Assembly (NCBI GenBank): GCA_964407285.1
Contig: CAYOVG010000232.1
Coordinates: 1-11,749, forward strand
Source of the DNA: CAYOVG01 sp964407285
Lineage (GTDB): Bacteria; Desulfobacterota; Syntrophobacteria; Syntrophobacterales; Syntrophobacteraceae
Direction: 5' to 3'
DNA length: 11,749 bases
The translations under genes and the position numbers were made by a program. Under the pieces are notes generated by a model. That model was not told where the DNA came from. It did not search any database and was given only the letters and a program-made list of their open reading frames with translations. Below, piece by piece: positions 1 through 8,359 of this stretch (positions are counted from its first letter, which is position 1; each line of letters begins with the position of its first letter).

Positions 1-2965
1 CAGTCGGCGGCCCAGGATGGGATCGAGCACCGTGAGGGTCTTGCAGCCTTCACGCATCTCGAAGACCGGCTTGTTCTCCGGGTCGTACTGGATGAACAAG
101 ACGCCCGCCCGGCGCGCCCGGTTGAACTCCGCTTCCATGAACCCGTAAGCCATCATGTCCCGGTACACGACGCACACATTAGCGTCCGGGTTCTTCTCCT
201 TGATGAAAAGGGCGTTCTTCAGGGAGGATGCGCAGCAGACGCGGCTGCAGTAGTTGCGCTCCCCCTCCCTCGATCCGACGCATTGGATCATGATCACGGT
301 GTGCAGGTCGGCAGGCCTGATGCTTCCCGCGTGCAGTCCTTCCTCGAGTTCCAGTTGCGTCACCACGCCCTCGGTCCGGCCATACCCATAGGCATCGGTT
401 CGGGCTTCGGTTCCGCCCGTCGCCAGGATCGTAACGCCGTGCGCCACCCGTTCGGTCTTTCCACCACCACCTCCCGTTGTGGCGATAGTGGTGGAAAAAT
501 CCCCGACGCTTCCCTTCGATTGCAGGATGCAGGCGCCTTTGTGCACGGTTATTCCGGGGTGCTTTTCAACCTGCGCGACGGTCTTATCGATCAGTTCCCG
601 AGGTGAAAGCGAAGAATCGCGCAGGGTATGGAAGAGCCTCCTTGCATTCCCACCGAGTTCCGCGGACCGCTCCACCAGGCTGACATGAAAGCCTCGTCCG
701 GCAATGGCGAGGGCCGCCGTCATTCCGGCAATTCCGCCGCCCACCACGAGAGCTTCCGGGATGACCTCGATGGAGCCCGGCAACCGGGGTTCCACCCGGG
801 TGAGTTTTGCAGCCCCCATTGCCAGGAGAGTGGAGATGTGTTTCGACGTCTGCGTCTGATCCATATCGCTCAGGGGGAGGGCCGCCGTCCGGATGTCCAC
901 CCATTCGACCAGCGTCGGGCTGAGCCCGAGCCTGTTTGCGATCTCGCGCGGATGCATGCCGTAGGCGTGGTGCATGCAAGCGGCGACGAGCACCCTGTTG
1001 CATCCGCCGGATTTGAGCTTCTCCAGGCCGGCGTCCCACACCTCACGGTCGCAGAGCCGTTCGACCTGGACGACGTCCGTAACGTGTTCCAGGTTCTTCA
1101 CCGTCTCGACGATGGCGGCCATATCGGCGGCTTCGCCGATTGTCCCGCCGCATGTGCACACGAGCGCCGCAACGCGCGGCAACTGGCGGCTCACGTCCCG
1201 AAGCGCGGTCCCCGGCGGTTCTTCCGCCGCCGTAGCGGCCCCGGCCCGCCCGGTTTCGGCGGATTCCACAAATGCCGACGCCGCCAGGGACGCGGAACCT
1301 GCCTGTACGATCGAGTCCGCGATGCACCTGGGTTCGGAGGAACTGCCCCCGATCAGTATTCCTTCCCTGCTCGAACGGCTCGCGTGAAGGCCGTCAACCC
1401 GGCAGAATCCCCACGGGTTGAGTTCTATGCCGATCTTCTCCGCCAGTTCGCCGAATCCCTTCGAGGGCCGCCTGCCGCCTGCAAGAACGATCAGATCAAA
1501 ACTCTCGGTGTGCGATGTCCCGTCCGTATCGACATACGTGATAGCGAGACCGGGGCCTGAGCCGTCGGGTTCGATGGAATGCGGTCTGCTCCGGATGAAC
1601 CTCACTCCGTGGTCTTTGGCCGCATCATCGCGGTACTGCTGGAAATCCTTGCCGTAAGCGCGCATGTCCATGTAGAAGATGGCGGTGTCCACCGTTCCAG
1701 CCGTTTTCTTCTTCGTGAGGAGCGCCTCCTTGATGGAGATCATGCAGCAGATGGAAGAACAGTACTCGACGTTCAAAGGGACATTCCTGGACCCCGCACA
1801 CTGGACCCAGCCCACCTTGCGGATTTCCCCGCCGTCGGAGGGACGGAGCAGCCGCCCCCCCGACGGGCCGCTGCCGCTCAGCAGCCGCTCGAATTCCACG
1901 TTCGTGACCACTCCGGGCAGTTCGCCGTACCCGTACGTATCCGTCCCCTCCCCCTCCCGCGGGTCGGCAAGGCCGGTCCCGGTCGAAACGATGACCGCTC
2001 CGACTTCCAGGACGCGTTCCCGTTTCGGCTGCGCCTTCTGGTGTAGTTCCTTGATCAGGTTGATCACGATTTCGGGATCGAACGGCTTCAAGAGATAGTC
2101 CCGTGCGCCGAACTTCATGGCTTCCACGGCAACCTCGATCGTCGCGTAGGCCGTCATCATCACGACCGGCAGTTCGGGCAGCATCTCCTTGGCGGCCTTC
2201 AAAACCTCCACACCGTCCGTAACCGGCATCTTCACATCGAGAAGAAGCAACCCGTATTCGCGCTCGCCGAGCATCCGGATCGCCTCGCTTCCGGAAGCGG
2301 CCGTATCGGCTCCGAACCCCTCCTCCGACAGCCACTCCCGAATGGACTCGCGAACGATCATCTCATCNNNNNNNNNNGTCCACCACGAGAGTCCTGAACG
2401 AGCCTGCCGCACTCATTCCCAGGTCCACCGCGCCGGTCGGACAAACCTCCTCGCACCGACGGCATTGCGTGCACGAAGCCGTATCGATCCGGTAAAGGTT
2501 TGGAACGGTGTGAGGCGAAGGAAGATAGACGGCCTTTCGCATCCCCAGACCCGCGTTGAACTCGTCGGGGACCTCGACGGGGCATGCGCGCGCGCACTCT
2601 CCGCAGCCGATGCAGCGCTGCTGGTCCACCAGAGGGGGATTCACCCGCACGGTGGCCTGAAAGCGCCCCGGCTCCCCCTGGAGGTCCACGAGTTCAGTAG
2701 CGGGCATCAGTTCTACATTTTTGTGCAGGAACCCTTTGCGAAGGCAGAACTGGGAGGACGAGTCCCTGTCGATCATGGGCAGCATCCGGCACATCCCGCA
2801 GTGGTCGTCGGGGTATTGGTGATCGAGTTGGCTGAGGACGCCGCCGGGCTTCGGCGCACTATCGATAAGGACCACTTTGTGGCCCGTTTCGGCCAGGTCG
2901 AGAGCCGAGCGGATACCGCTGATTCCCGCTCCTACGATCAGGACTGGATTGGTTGTTTTCATCAT
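1..2965 (-). CDS. HdrA-family flavin/iron-sulfur protein with embedded response-regulator receiver domain and a second HdrA-like unit (3' end outside window)
   Basis: The frame is open from ATG 2965 to the N run at 2377-2368 and again from 2367 to position 1 with no stop; about 985 residues are visible and the C-terminus lies beyond the window. Numbering below assumes no bases are missing at the gap. Domains in order: FAD-binding GxGxxG (VGAGISG, residues 11-17); HdrA motif CGMCRMLP (56-63); two 4Fe-4S ferredoxin motifs (CIGCGECARAC from 118, CTQCRRCEEVC from 165); a CheY-like receiver (about 190-305) with DDE, Asp240, Thr268 and Lys290; the resumed HdrA flavoprotein with CAGSR (386) and YCSSICC (398-404); then a second unit with an HdrA N-terminal-like cysteine domain (CTC at 600-602), a second FAD motif (GGGIAG, 739-744) and CVGSR...YCSRVCC (892-908). 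The second unit lacks the inserted ferredoxin. A GGGAGGG ribosome site lies 5 bases upstream, and ATG overlaps the preceding stop (ATGA), suggesting translational coupling. The family carries electrons between flavin and iron-sulfur partners in the cytoplasm; the substrate is unknown. Family assignment is strong; receiver function is inferred. Confidence 0.9.
2368..2377. other. assembly gap (10 N) inside the receiver-domain coding region
   Basis: Ten undetermined bases interrupt the minus-strand HdrA-receiver gene. Upstream the frame ends in LVVD; downstream it resumes with DEMIVRES. The neighbouring response regulator reads LVVDDELIVRES at the same place, so joining the flanks with nothing between them restores the receiver exactly. 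With that join, the distance from the start of strand beta-1 to the phospho-acceptor Asp is 50 residues in both proteins. Ten is not a multiple of three, and the literal frame hits TGA at 2365-2363, so automated calling would split or truncate the gene. The run is probably a placeholder at a contig join, not missing sequence. Confidence 0.85.
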
Positions 2966-4134
2966 TCATGCCCTCCCGTCACTTCCGTGAACTCCCCTTC
3001 CCGGAACTGGGAGAGGGGAGGCGGTTCGTCGAGGCTGCGGCCGGGTTCATAGTTGAAGGCGGCTTGAGTACGACGGGCGACGGCATGGAATAGTTCGGAG
3101 AGGGGAATATCGTTCGGGCACGCATTGGAGCATTGTCCGCAGCCGACGCACGCCAGACTCATGTGCGCCATACGCGTGAGATGGTAGAAGACGGTGTCGG
3201 ACGGCATCTTGACCGCGCCTTTTCTCTTTGCCCATCGCAGGTACTGCGAAGACTGGTGATCGAACACGTCCGTGACGAACACGCACTCCCTGCAGTAGCA
3301 GACGGGGCATGCAACCCGGCAGTTGTAGCAGTTGACGCAGTTGCCGAGATAGCGCGTGAGTCCTTCCAGGCTCGAGACCGCCTGTTCGGTCTCACGGAGC
3401 ATGGTCTCCCGATGGGCCGACCGCTCCGACTGAATCTTTCGAATGACTTCCTCGCGCTGCGCGCCGGTTTCCGCCGCCGGAAGGCTCAGCGCCTCCAGGG
3501 TCTTCTCGCCGGCGGGGGTGGAGGCTATGAGGAACAACTCCCGGTCCATATCCGCTCCCAGCAGCCCCACGGTCAGGTCGCTTCCGCGCGGAACGGGATG
3601 TTCGCAGGAAAGGCACGCGGGCGACAGATCGAACCCCGAAGCGGCAGCAGCGCTGCCGCCGCCTGTGTCCGCGCCGGCGCCGTTCATGGATTCCCTGCAG
3701 AAGCGTAGCGTCGATTCGCGCCCGGCGTCAGCGGCGAATTCCCGGTAGTCCTTGCTCCTGTAAGCTCCGAGGCAATCCATCCCGACGACCAGGAGATTTT
3801 CGACGCTCCCCTGCTTGAGCTTGACGAGTTCGACGAACGCTCTGATTTCGCAGGGCCGGAGCACCACGCCGACCGTGGCGCTCAAAGGGCTTCGGGTGAG
3901 CCTGGAGACGACCCGCGCCGCGTTGATGGGGAAGGCCGGAGCGAGGGGGTCGGCGTCGCTCAGCTTTGCGGGATCGGAAATGAGCGTCGGCATTACCGCA
4001 ATCCCGTCAGGAAGGCGCATTGGAACCAACAGGGCTTCAACCACCCCCTTTTCCAGCAGCGTTCTGAAAACCGCCTGCAACGCTCCGAGGGGGTCGCGTT
4101 CGCTTACTTCTATTCTTGCCGCCATTCCAGTCAT
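2962..4134 (-). CDS. FrhB/FdhB-like iron-sulfur protein (coenzyme F420 hydrogenase/formate dehydrogenase beta-subunit family), 390 aa
   Basis: The N-terminal half resembles the FrhB/FdhB fold (VGVVLRPCEIRAF at residues 88-100, then LLVVGMDCLGAY at 114-125). In characterised members this family binds flavin and exchanges electrons with a soluble carrier. The C-terminal half holds two ferredoxin-type motifs: CVNCYNCRVACP (266-277) and CVGCGQCSNACP (329-340). Extra cysteines lie at CYCREC (279-284) and CLSC (174-177). The start at 4134 is preferred over in-frame ATG 4302 because GGAGAGG sits at 4139-4145 and the longer form would overlap mvhD by more than 100 bases. The stop overlaps the start of the HdrA-receiver gene by 4 bases. 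It probably passes electrons between an external donor or acceptor and the Hdr proteins. No formate dehydrogenase catalytic subunit or hydrogenase is visible, so a formate-specific name is not justified. An HdrC-like role is the main alternative. Confidence 0.8.
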   Translation of the reverse strand: MTGMAARIEVSERDPLGALQAVFRTLLEKGVVEALLVPMRLPDGIAVMPTLISDPAKLSDADPLAPAFPINAARVVSRLTRSPLSATVGVVLRPCEIRAFVELVKLKQGSVENLLVVGMDCLGAYRSKDYREFAADAGRESTLRFCRESMNGAGADTGGGSAAAASGFDLSPACLSCEHPVPRGSDLTVGLLGADMDRELFLIASTPAGEKTLEALSLPAAETGAQREEVIRKIQSERSAHRETMLRETEQAVSSLEGLTRYLGNCVNCYNCRVACPVCYCRECVFVTDVFDHQSSQYLRWAKRKGAVKMPSDTVFYHLTRMAHMSLACVGCGQCSNACPNDIPLSELFHAVARRTQAAFNYEPGRSLDEPPPLSQFREGEFTEVTGGHE

Positions 4135-4138
4135 TGGT

Positions 4139-4145
4139 CCTCTCC
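4139..4145 (-). promoter_or_regulatory. ribosome binding site deciding the FrhB/FdhB-like start
   Basis: On the minus strand GGAGAGG precedes ATG 4134, with 7 bases between GGAG and the ATG. No comparable site supports the longer in-frame start at 4302, which lies inside mvhD. Confidence 0.7.
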
Positions 4146-4193
4146 AGTCCTGATGTTGAGTGGCCAGGGGTTTTGTCCGCGCCCGGCATTCAC

Positions 4194-4691
4194 TTACAAA
4201 ACCATCACGCCCCTGGCGGGTCCCGGTCCCAGCGCCTTGATTTCCGCCGTCATTTGCCTGATGGTGGCCGCGAAATCGATTCCCTCGCTCGCCCCGATCC
4301 ACGTCATCTTCAACCTGCGCTCATCGAACCCGAATCTCGGCAGTATCTCCTTCAAAAGCTTGATCCTGCGCCGGGCCTTGAGGTTCCCGTTGATGTAGTG
4401 GCAGTCGCCCGGATGGCAACCGCTCACGAGCACGGCGTCCGCGCCTTCGAGCATCGCCTTGATCACGTACTTCGGGTCCACCATCCCGGTGCACATCATC
4501 CGGATCATGCGCACGTTCGCTGGCTGGATCAGCCGGGATGTGCCCGCCAGGTCGGCGGCGGTGTACGTACACCAGTTGCATACGAAAGCGATGATCGTCG
4601 GTTCGAAATCCGCCGTTTTCGGATGCTCCGGTTCCGGTCGCGCCGGTTCCGGCCGCGCCGGCTGTAGATTCGTTGCTTCGATGTCGGCCAT
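4194..4691 (-). CDS. mvhD: MvhD-like [2Fe-2S] electron-transfer subunit, 165 aa
   Basis: This is the small iron-sulfur protein that in methanogens links the MvhAG hydrogenase to HdrA. In bacteria it accompanies HdrA in soluble electron-transfer complexes. Diagnostic segments are FVCNWCTYTAADLAG (residues 36-50), RMIRMMCTGMVDP (61-73) and VLVSGCHPGDCHY (87-99), giving the conserved cysteines C38, C41, C67, C92 and C97 that hold the [2Fe-2S] cluster. Length is slightly above the usual because of a proline/glutamate-rich N-terminal extension with a short repeat (ARPEPARPEPEHP, residues 12-24), probably a flexible linker. GAGGAG lies 6 bases before the start. The gene begins 15 bases after the HdrA stop, so the two are almost certainly co-transcribed. 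No hydrogenase genes accompany it here, so its partner is HdrA, not Mvh. Confidence 0.93.
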   Translation of the reverse strand: MADIEATNLQPARPEPARPEPEHPKTADFEPTIIAFVCNWCTYTAADLAGTSRLIQPANVRMIRMMCTGMVDPKYVIKAMLEGADAVLVSGCHPGDCHYINGNLKARRRIKLLKEILPRFGFDERRLKMTWIGASEGIDFAATIRQMTAEIKALGPGPARGVMVL

Positions 4692-4706
4692 GGACCACTC
4701 CTCGCA

Positions 4707-7700
4707 TTAAATGGCTTCGAGTATTCCCTCGATTTCGGCGAAAACCTGTTTCGCCGTGAAGTGCCGGACCCGCGCCGCGCCGGACGGACAAAACCCCGCA
4801 CAGCTTCCGCACCCCTTGCAGACGGCTTCATTCACCACGGAAACCTTGCGTCTTTCGTCGAATTCGATGGCGGAATAGGCGCAAAGGCCGATACAGGTTT
4901 GACAACCGGAACAGATGCAGGGATCGATGAAGGAAATCATCGGAGATATTTCCACGCTTCCCCGCGTTACGAGCGCAAGCGCCTGCGATGCCGCGCCAGA
5001 GGCATGCGATACCGCATCGGGGATGTCCTTCGGTCCCTGGCAGCTTCCGGCCAGGAATACGCCTTCCGTTGCGGTCGAGAAGGGACCGAGCTTGGGGTGC
5101 TCTTCGAGGAAGAAGCCGTCGCCCCCCTGGCTTATTCCGAAAACCCGCGCGACTTCCGATGCGTCCTCGCGAGGCTCCATCGCCGTGCAGAGCACCGCCA
5201 TGTCCACCGGGACCCGCAGCTTCCGGCCTATGAGGGTGTCTTCCACCACGATCGCCAGCCTGCCTTCCTCCCCGGCCCCTTGCGCCGTATCGATGATTTC
5301 CGCGGGACGTCCCCGGACGAAGGTGACCCCTTCCTCCTGTATCCTGCGGTAGAACTCCTCGTATCCTTTTCCGTAGCAACGCATGTCGATATAGAAATTG
5401 TAGACATTGCACTCGTGGCCCACCTTCTCCTTGATAAGGTGGCCGTACTTCAGCGCATACATGCAGCACACCCGCGAGCAGTAAGGGTGGTGGCGGACGT
5501 CCCGGCTTCCCGCGCAATGGATGATCCCGATGCTCTCCGGTTTCCTTCCATTCTTCATGACTATCCGGCCGCCGGTGGGTCCGACGGCGTTGTTCAGCCG
5601 TTCGAATTCCAGCGCCGTGTACACTTCCGGGAGACGCCCGTAACCGTATTGGGAAAGGGGCGTGGGGTCCATGGCGTCGTAGCCGGTCGCCAGTATGATG
5701 GTTCCGACCTCGAGTTCGAGTTCCTCCTCCTTCATGGAGTGATCGATGGCCTGCCGTTCGCACGCACGCACGCATTCCATGCATTCGGAACAGACCCCGC
5801 AGTTGATGCAGCGCGCTGCCTCCCTCAAGGCATCCTCTTCGCTCAACCCTTTGGACACTTCCTCGAAGCCGCGAACCCTGCCGCCGGGGTCGGCGAGTCC
5901 CGGGTGTGCCCTGCGACCGGGTTCCAGGCCTTTCGGAATCGCCCTCCAGTCGCCGTTCTCCCGCCTCCCGGTTTCCGCTCCAGATCCAGTTTCCGCCCGG
6001 CTTTCGTCCCGAATCCCCGGCAGCCGCTCCCCTCGCAGGTACCGGTCGATGGCCTCGACGGCCCTGTGCGCTCCCGCAATGGCTTCGACCACCGTAGCAG
6101 GGCCGCTGACCGCATCTCCCGCCGCGAACACGTACGGGATGGCGGTCTGCATCGTTTCGGAATGGACGGTTATGGTGGTGCGCCGCCCCGTGGCGACGCC
6201 CGCATCCAATATGTAGCCGATGTCCGTTTCCTGGCCGATGGCCGAAATAACCGATTCGCAGGGGATGATGAACTCCGATCCCCAGACCGGGACCGGCCTG
6301 CAGCGCCCGCTTTCGTCGGGTTGACCGGGTTCCGTGCGCAAGCACTCGATCCCCGTAACCTTGCCGTCGTATCCGACGATGCGCACCGGCATGGCGAGGC
6401 AGTGGATATGGATTCCTTCAGCCAACGCCTCCTCGATTTCATCGGCAAAGGCCGGCATCTCCGACCGAGTACGCCGGTATACGATCGTGACCCGCTCGCA
6501 TCCGAGACGAAGGGCGGTCCTCGCCGCATCGATCGCCACGTTCCCGCCGCCGATGACGACCGTGTTCAATGCGCCGACCCGACGAGAACGCTTCAGGTTG
6601 GCTTCGGCAAGGTACTCGACGGCGTCGATTACGCCCTCGAATTCACTTTCTCCGGGAACACCCAATTTGAGCCCCTTGTGAGCCCCGATACCCAGGAATA
6701 CCGCGCCGAACCCTTCCGCCCGCAGGCTCTCGAAGGTGAACTCCCCGCCCAGCCGCGCTCCCGTCCGCACTTCGACGCCGGTCCCGACGATGTGGCCGAT
6801 CTCCCGGTCCAAGACCTCGGGCGGAAGCCGGTAGTCGGGGATGCCGGTCCGAAGCATGCCCCCGAGAACGGGCATGGCCTCGAAAATCGTCACCCGGTAG
6901 CCCTTGAGCCTCAGGTAGTACGCCACGGCGAGCCCGGCGGGACCGGACCCCACCACCGCAACCTTTTCGTTTCGGTCTTCTATTTCGGGTTTGGAAAGGG
7001 CGGCAAAGTCTACCCGGTCGGCTGCAAATCGCTTCAACTCCCTGATGGATACCGGCGAATCCACATCGGCCCTGCGGCATGACGTCTCGCATGGATGGGG
7101 ACAAACCCTCCCCAGGACGCCCGGCAGGGGAATGCGTTCGAGTATCAGTTGGACGGCCTCCCGGTATTTGCCTTCTCCGATGAGCTGCACGTATCCCTGG
7201 ACGTTTACGCCCGCCGGGCACCCCTTCCCGCAGGGCGCGCGGTCCTTCTTCTCTATTGCGAACGTGATCGGGACCGCCTGGGGGAAGAACCGATAGACCG
7301 CTTTTCGCCGGCTCAGATTCTCGTCGAATTGGTTGGGTACGGAAACGGGACAGGCTTCGGCGCACTGGCCGCAGCCCGTGCAGCGGTCCTCGCGGATATA
7401 GCGGGGCTTTTGGCGAACCGTCACCCTGAAGTTACCGATGTAGCCGCCGACCCGGGTGACCTCGCTGCAGGTGAGCAGGTGTATGTTCGGGTTCTGGCTG
7501 ACGGCCACGGTCTTTGGAGTGGAGATGCAGGCCGCGCAGTCCAGGGTGGGGAATGTCTTGTCGAACTGCACCATGTGGCCCCCGATGGATGGCTCCTTCT
7601 CGACAAGGCGCACCCGACGGCCCGCTTTCGCAATGTCGAGCGACGCCTGGATTCCCGCTATACCTCCGCCGACGACCAGCACATCCGGGTGGACGGGGAC

Positions 7701-8111
7701 TTCGCGGGTGTTGAGCCCCTGGTGGTTGTGCACTCTCCTGACGGCGGCCAGCGAAAGGACCATGGCTTTTCGGGTCGCCTCAGCCGGGTCCTCGACCACC
7801 CAGGAGCAATGTTCCCGCACGCACGCCATCTGAAAGAAATAGGGATTCAGGCCGGCTCTTCCGCAGGCGGACTGGAACGTTTTCTCGTGCAGCCGCGGAG
7901 AGCACGATGCAACGACAACACGGCTGAGCTCCAGGTCCCGGATGTCCTTCTGAATCATCTCCTGGCCCGGGTCGGAACACATGAATTTGTAGTCGCGGGC
8001 GACCGCTACGTCCTCCTGGCCGCCGATGAATTCGACAACTTCCCGCGTGCGGACTTTGCCCGCTATGTTCGTTCCACAATGGCAGATGTAGAAGCCGATC
8101 TTTCTGGACAT
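4707..8111 (-). CDS. hdrA: HdrA-type FAD/iron-sulfur subunit with inserted GltD/NfnB-like NAD(P)H module, 1134 aa
   Basis: HdrA proteins carry the FAD of heterodisulfide-reductase-type complexes and can split or join electron pairs between carriers of different potential. Domains in order: N-terminal HdrA domain with cysteines (YICHC at 8-12, ASCSPR at 68-73, HCSW at 101-104); FAD motif GGGIAG (148-153); CAAC (192-195); ferredoxin motif CTGCGQCAEAC (244-254). Then comes a GltD-like insertion (about 290-695) with CGKGCP, CPHPCETSC, a flavin GSGPAG (388-393), a nucleotide GGGNVA (521-526), VYRRTRSEMPA (544-554) and AAGDA (663-667). After a hydrophilic linker (about 697-748) follow CINCGVCSECMEC, HdrA CAGSR...YCSRVCC (866-883) and two C-terminal 4Fe-4S motifs (CICSGCQTCIGLC, CKGCGSCAGFC). 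The YRR segment is compatible with NAD(P)H as electron donor or acceptor, but does not settle NADH versus NADPH. The start at 8111 follows GGGAGG at 7 bases; an in-frame ATG at 8408 only adds repeat-encoded residues. First gene of the operon. Confidence 0.93.
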   Translation of the reverse strand: MSRKIGFYICHCGTNIAGKVRTREVVEFIGGQEDVAVARDYKFMCSDPGQEMIQKDIRDLELSRVVVASCSPRLHEKTFQSACGRAGLNPYFFQMACVREHCSWVVEDPAEATRKAMVLSLAAVRRVHNHQGLNTREVPVHPDVLVVGGGIAGIQASLDIAKAGRRVRLVEKEPSIGGHMVQFDKTFPTLDCAACISTPKTVAVSQNPNIHLLTCSEVTRVGGYIGNFRVTVRQKPRYIREDRCTGCGQCAEACPVSVPNQFDENLSRRKAVYRFFPQAVPITFAIEKKDRAPCGKGCPAGVNVQGYVQLIGEGKYREAVQLILERIPLPGVLGRVCPHPCETSCRRADVDSPVSIRELKRFAADRVDFAALSKPEIEDRNEKVAVVGSGPAGLAVAYYLRLKGYRVTIFEAMPVLGGMLRTGIPDYRLPPEVLDREIGHIVGTGVEVRTGARLGGEFTFESLRAEGFGAVFLGIGAHKGLKLGVPGESEFEGVIDAVEYLAEANLKRSRRVGALNTVVIGGGNVAIDAARTALRLGCERVTIVYRRTRSEMPAFADEIEEALAEGIHIHCLAMPVRIVGYDGKVTGIECLRTEPGQPDESGRCRPVPVWGSEFIIPCESVISAIGQETDIGYILDAGVATGRRTTITVHSETMQTAIPYVFAAGDAVSGPATVVEAIAGAHRAVEAIDRYLRGERLPGIRDESRAETGSGAETGRRENGDWRAIPKGLEPGRRAHPGLADPGGRVRGFEEVSKGLSEEDALREAARCINCGVCSECMECVRACERQAIDHSMKEEELELEVGTIILATGYDAMDPTPLSQYGYGRLPEVYTALEFERLNNAVGPTGGRIVMKNGRKPESIGIIHCAGSRDVRHHPYCSRVCCMYALKYGHLIKEKVGHECNVYNFYIDMRCYGKGYEEFYRRIQEEGVTFVRGRPAEIIDTAQGAGEEGRLAIVVEDTLIGRKLRVPVDMAVLCTAMEPREDASEVARVFGISQGGDGFFLEEHPKLGPFSTATEGVFLAGSCQGPKDIPDAVSHASGAASQALALVTRGSVEISPMISFIDPCICSGCQTCIGLCAYSAIEFDERRKVSVVNEAVCKGCGSCAGFCPSGAARVRHFTAKQVFAEIEGILEAI

Positions 8112-8118
8112 CGTAGCG

Positions 8119-8124
8119 CCTCCC
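8119..8124 (-). promoter_or_regulatory. ribosome binding site deciding the hdrA start
   Basis: On the minus strand GGGAGG lies 7 bases before ATG 8111. That ATG begins MSRKIGFYICHCG, the normal start of HdrA. This excludes the 99-residue arginine-rich extension back to 8408. Confidence 0.8.
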
Positions 8125-8169
8125 GACCTTTGGACAACGGTTACCCTGCCGTTTTCACGTTCCTGGAGT

Positions 8170-8185
8170 ATCAACATGTATGCCA
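8170..8185 (-). promoter_or_regulatory. candidate sigma-54-like (-24/-12) promoter for the hdr operon
   Basis: On the minus strand the 16-mer TGGCATACATGTTGAT matches the TGGCAC-N5-TTGCW consensus at TGGCA and TTG with the correct 10-base spacing. The -12 dinucleotide is GA, not the highly conserved GC, which weakens it. Transcription would start near 8160, about 50 bases before the hdrA start. A sigma-54-activating regulator is encoded nearby. Read by eye only. Confidence 0.4.
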
Positions 8186-8283
8186 GCGCCTGTGATAGGG
8201 CGTTTGGGTGCCGGATTTGCAAGGTTTTCTGATTGCGTTCGAACAGGGGAATGTTGTTGACTTTAGGCCTGGGCCCGGTGATT

Positions 8284-8359
8284 GAGCCGCGGCCCGGCCT
8301 CTTCGCGTTGCGGGTTGCGGGTTCGGGACCGACACCCGTAAACGAACCGCGGCCCGGCC
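8284..8359. repeat. pair of GC-rich direct repeats, 60-base period
   Basis: GAGCCGCGGCCCGGCC at 8284-8299 recurs as GAACCGCGGCCCGGCC at 8344-8359 with one mismatch, and the flanks are loosely similar (cccggtgatt and cccgtaaac). Between them lies a small tandem (gcgggttgcgggttcggg). The unit is not coding. It looks like repeat-derived intergenic sequence; operator function is possible but unsupported. Confidence 0.6.

Noticed and set aside
628..1560. Plus-strand frame opposite the HdrA-receiver gene
   Set aside because: The minus strand encodes continuous HdrA-family sequence through this whole stretch; the plus frame has low-complexity composition typical of a shadow frame.
2363..2965. A complete 200-residue oxidoreductase gene, or a pseudogene, ending at the N run
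   Set aside because: The stop is created by the arbitrary N count. The frame resumes immediately with matching receiver sequence, so neither a short gene nor a frameshifted pseudogene is supported.
4135..4302. Longer start for the FrhB/FdhB-like gene
   Set aside because: It would overlap mvhD by more than 100 bases in another frame and has no supporting ribosome site; ATG 4134 does.
4761..7082. 773-codon open frame on the plus strand opposite hdrA
   Set aside because: It lies wholly antisense to a clearly homologous HdrA gene, is rich in Arg, Pro and His, shows no recognisable domain, and is the expected shadow frame of high-GC coding DNA.
8205..8221. Plus-strand TGGGTGCCGGATTTGCA as a sigma-54 promoter for the kinase
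   Set aside because: GG and GC are correctly spaced but the rest of the -24 box fits poorly, and it lies more than 430 bases upstream of the kinase. A long leader cannot be excluded, but nothing supports it.
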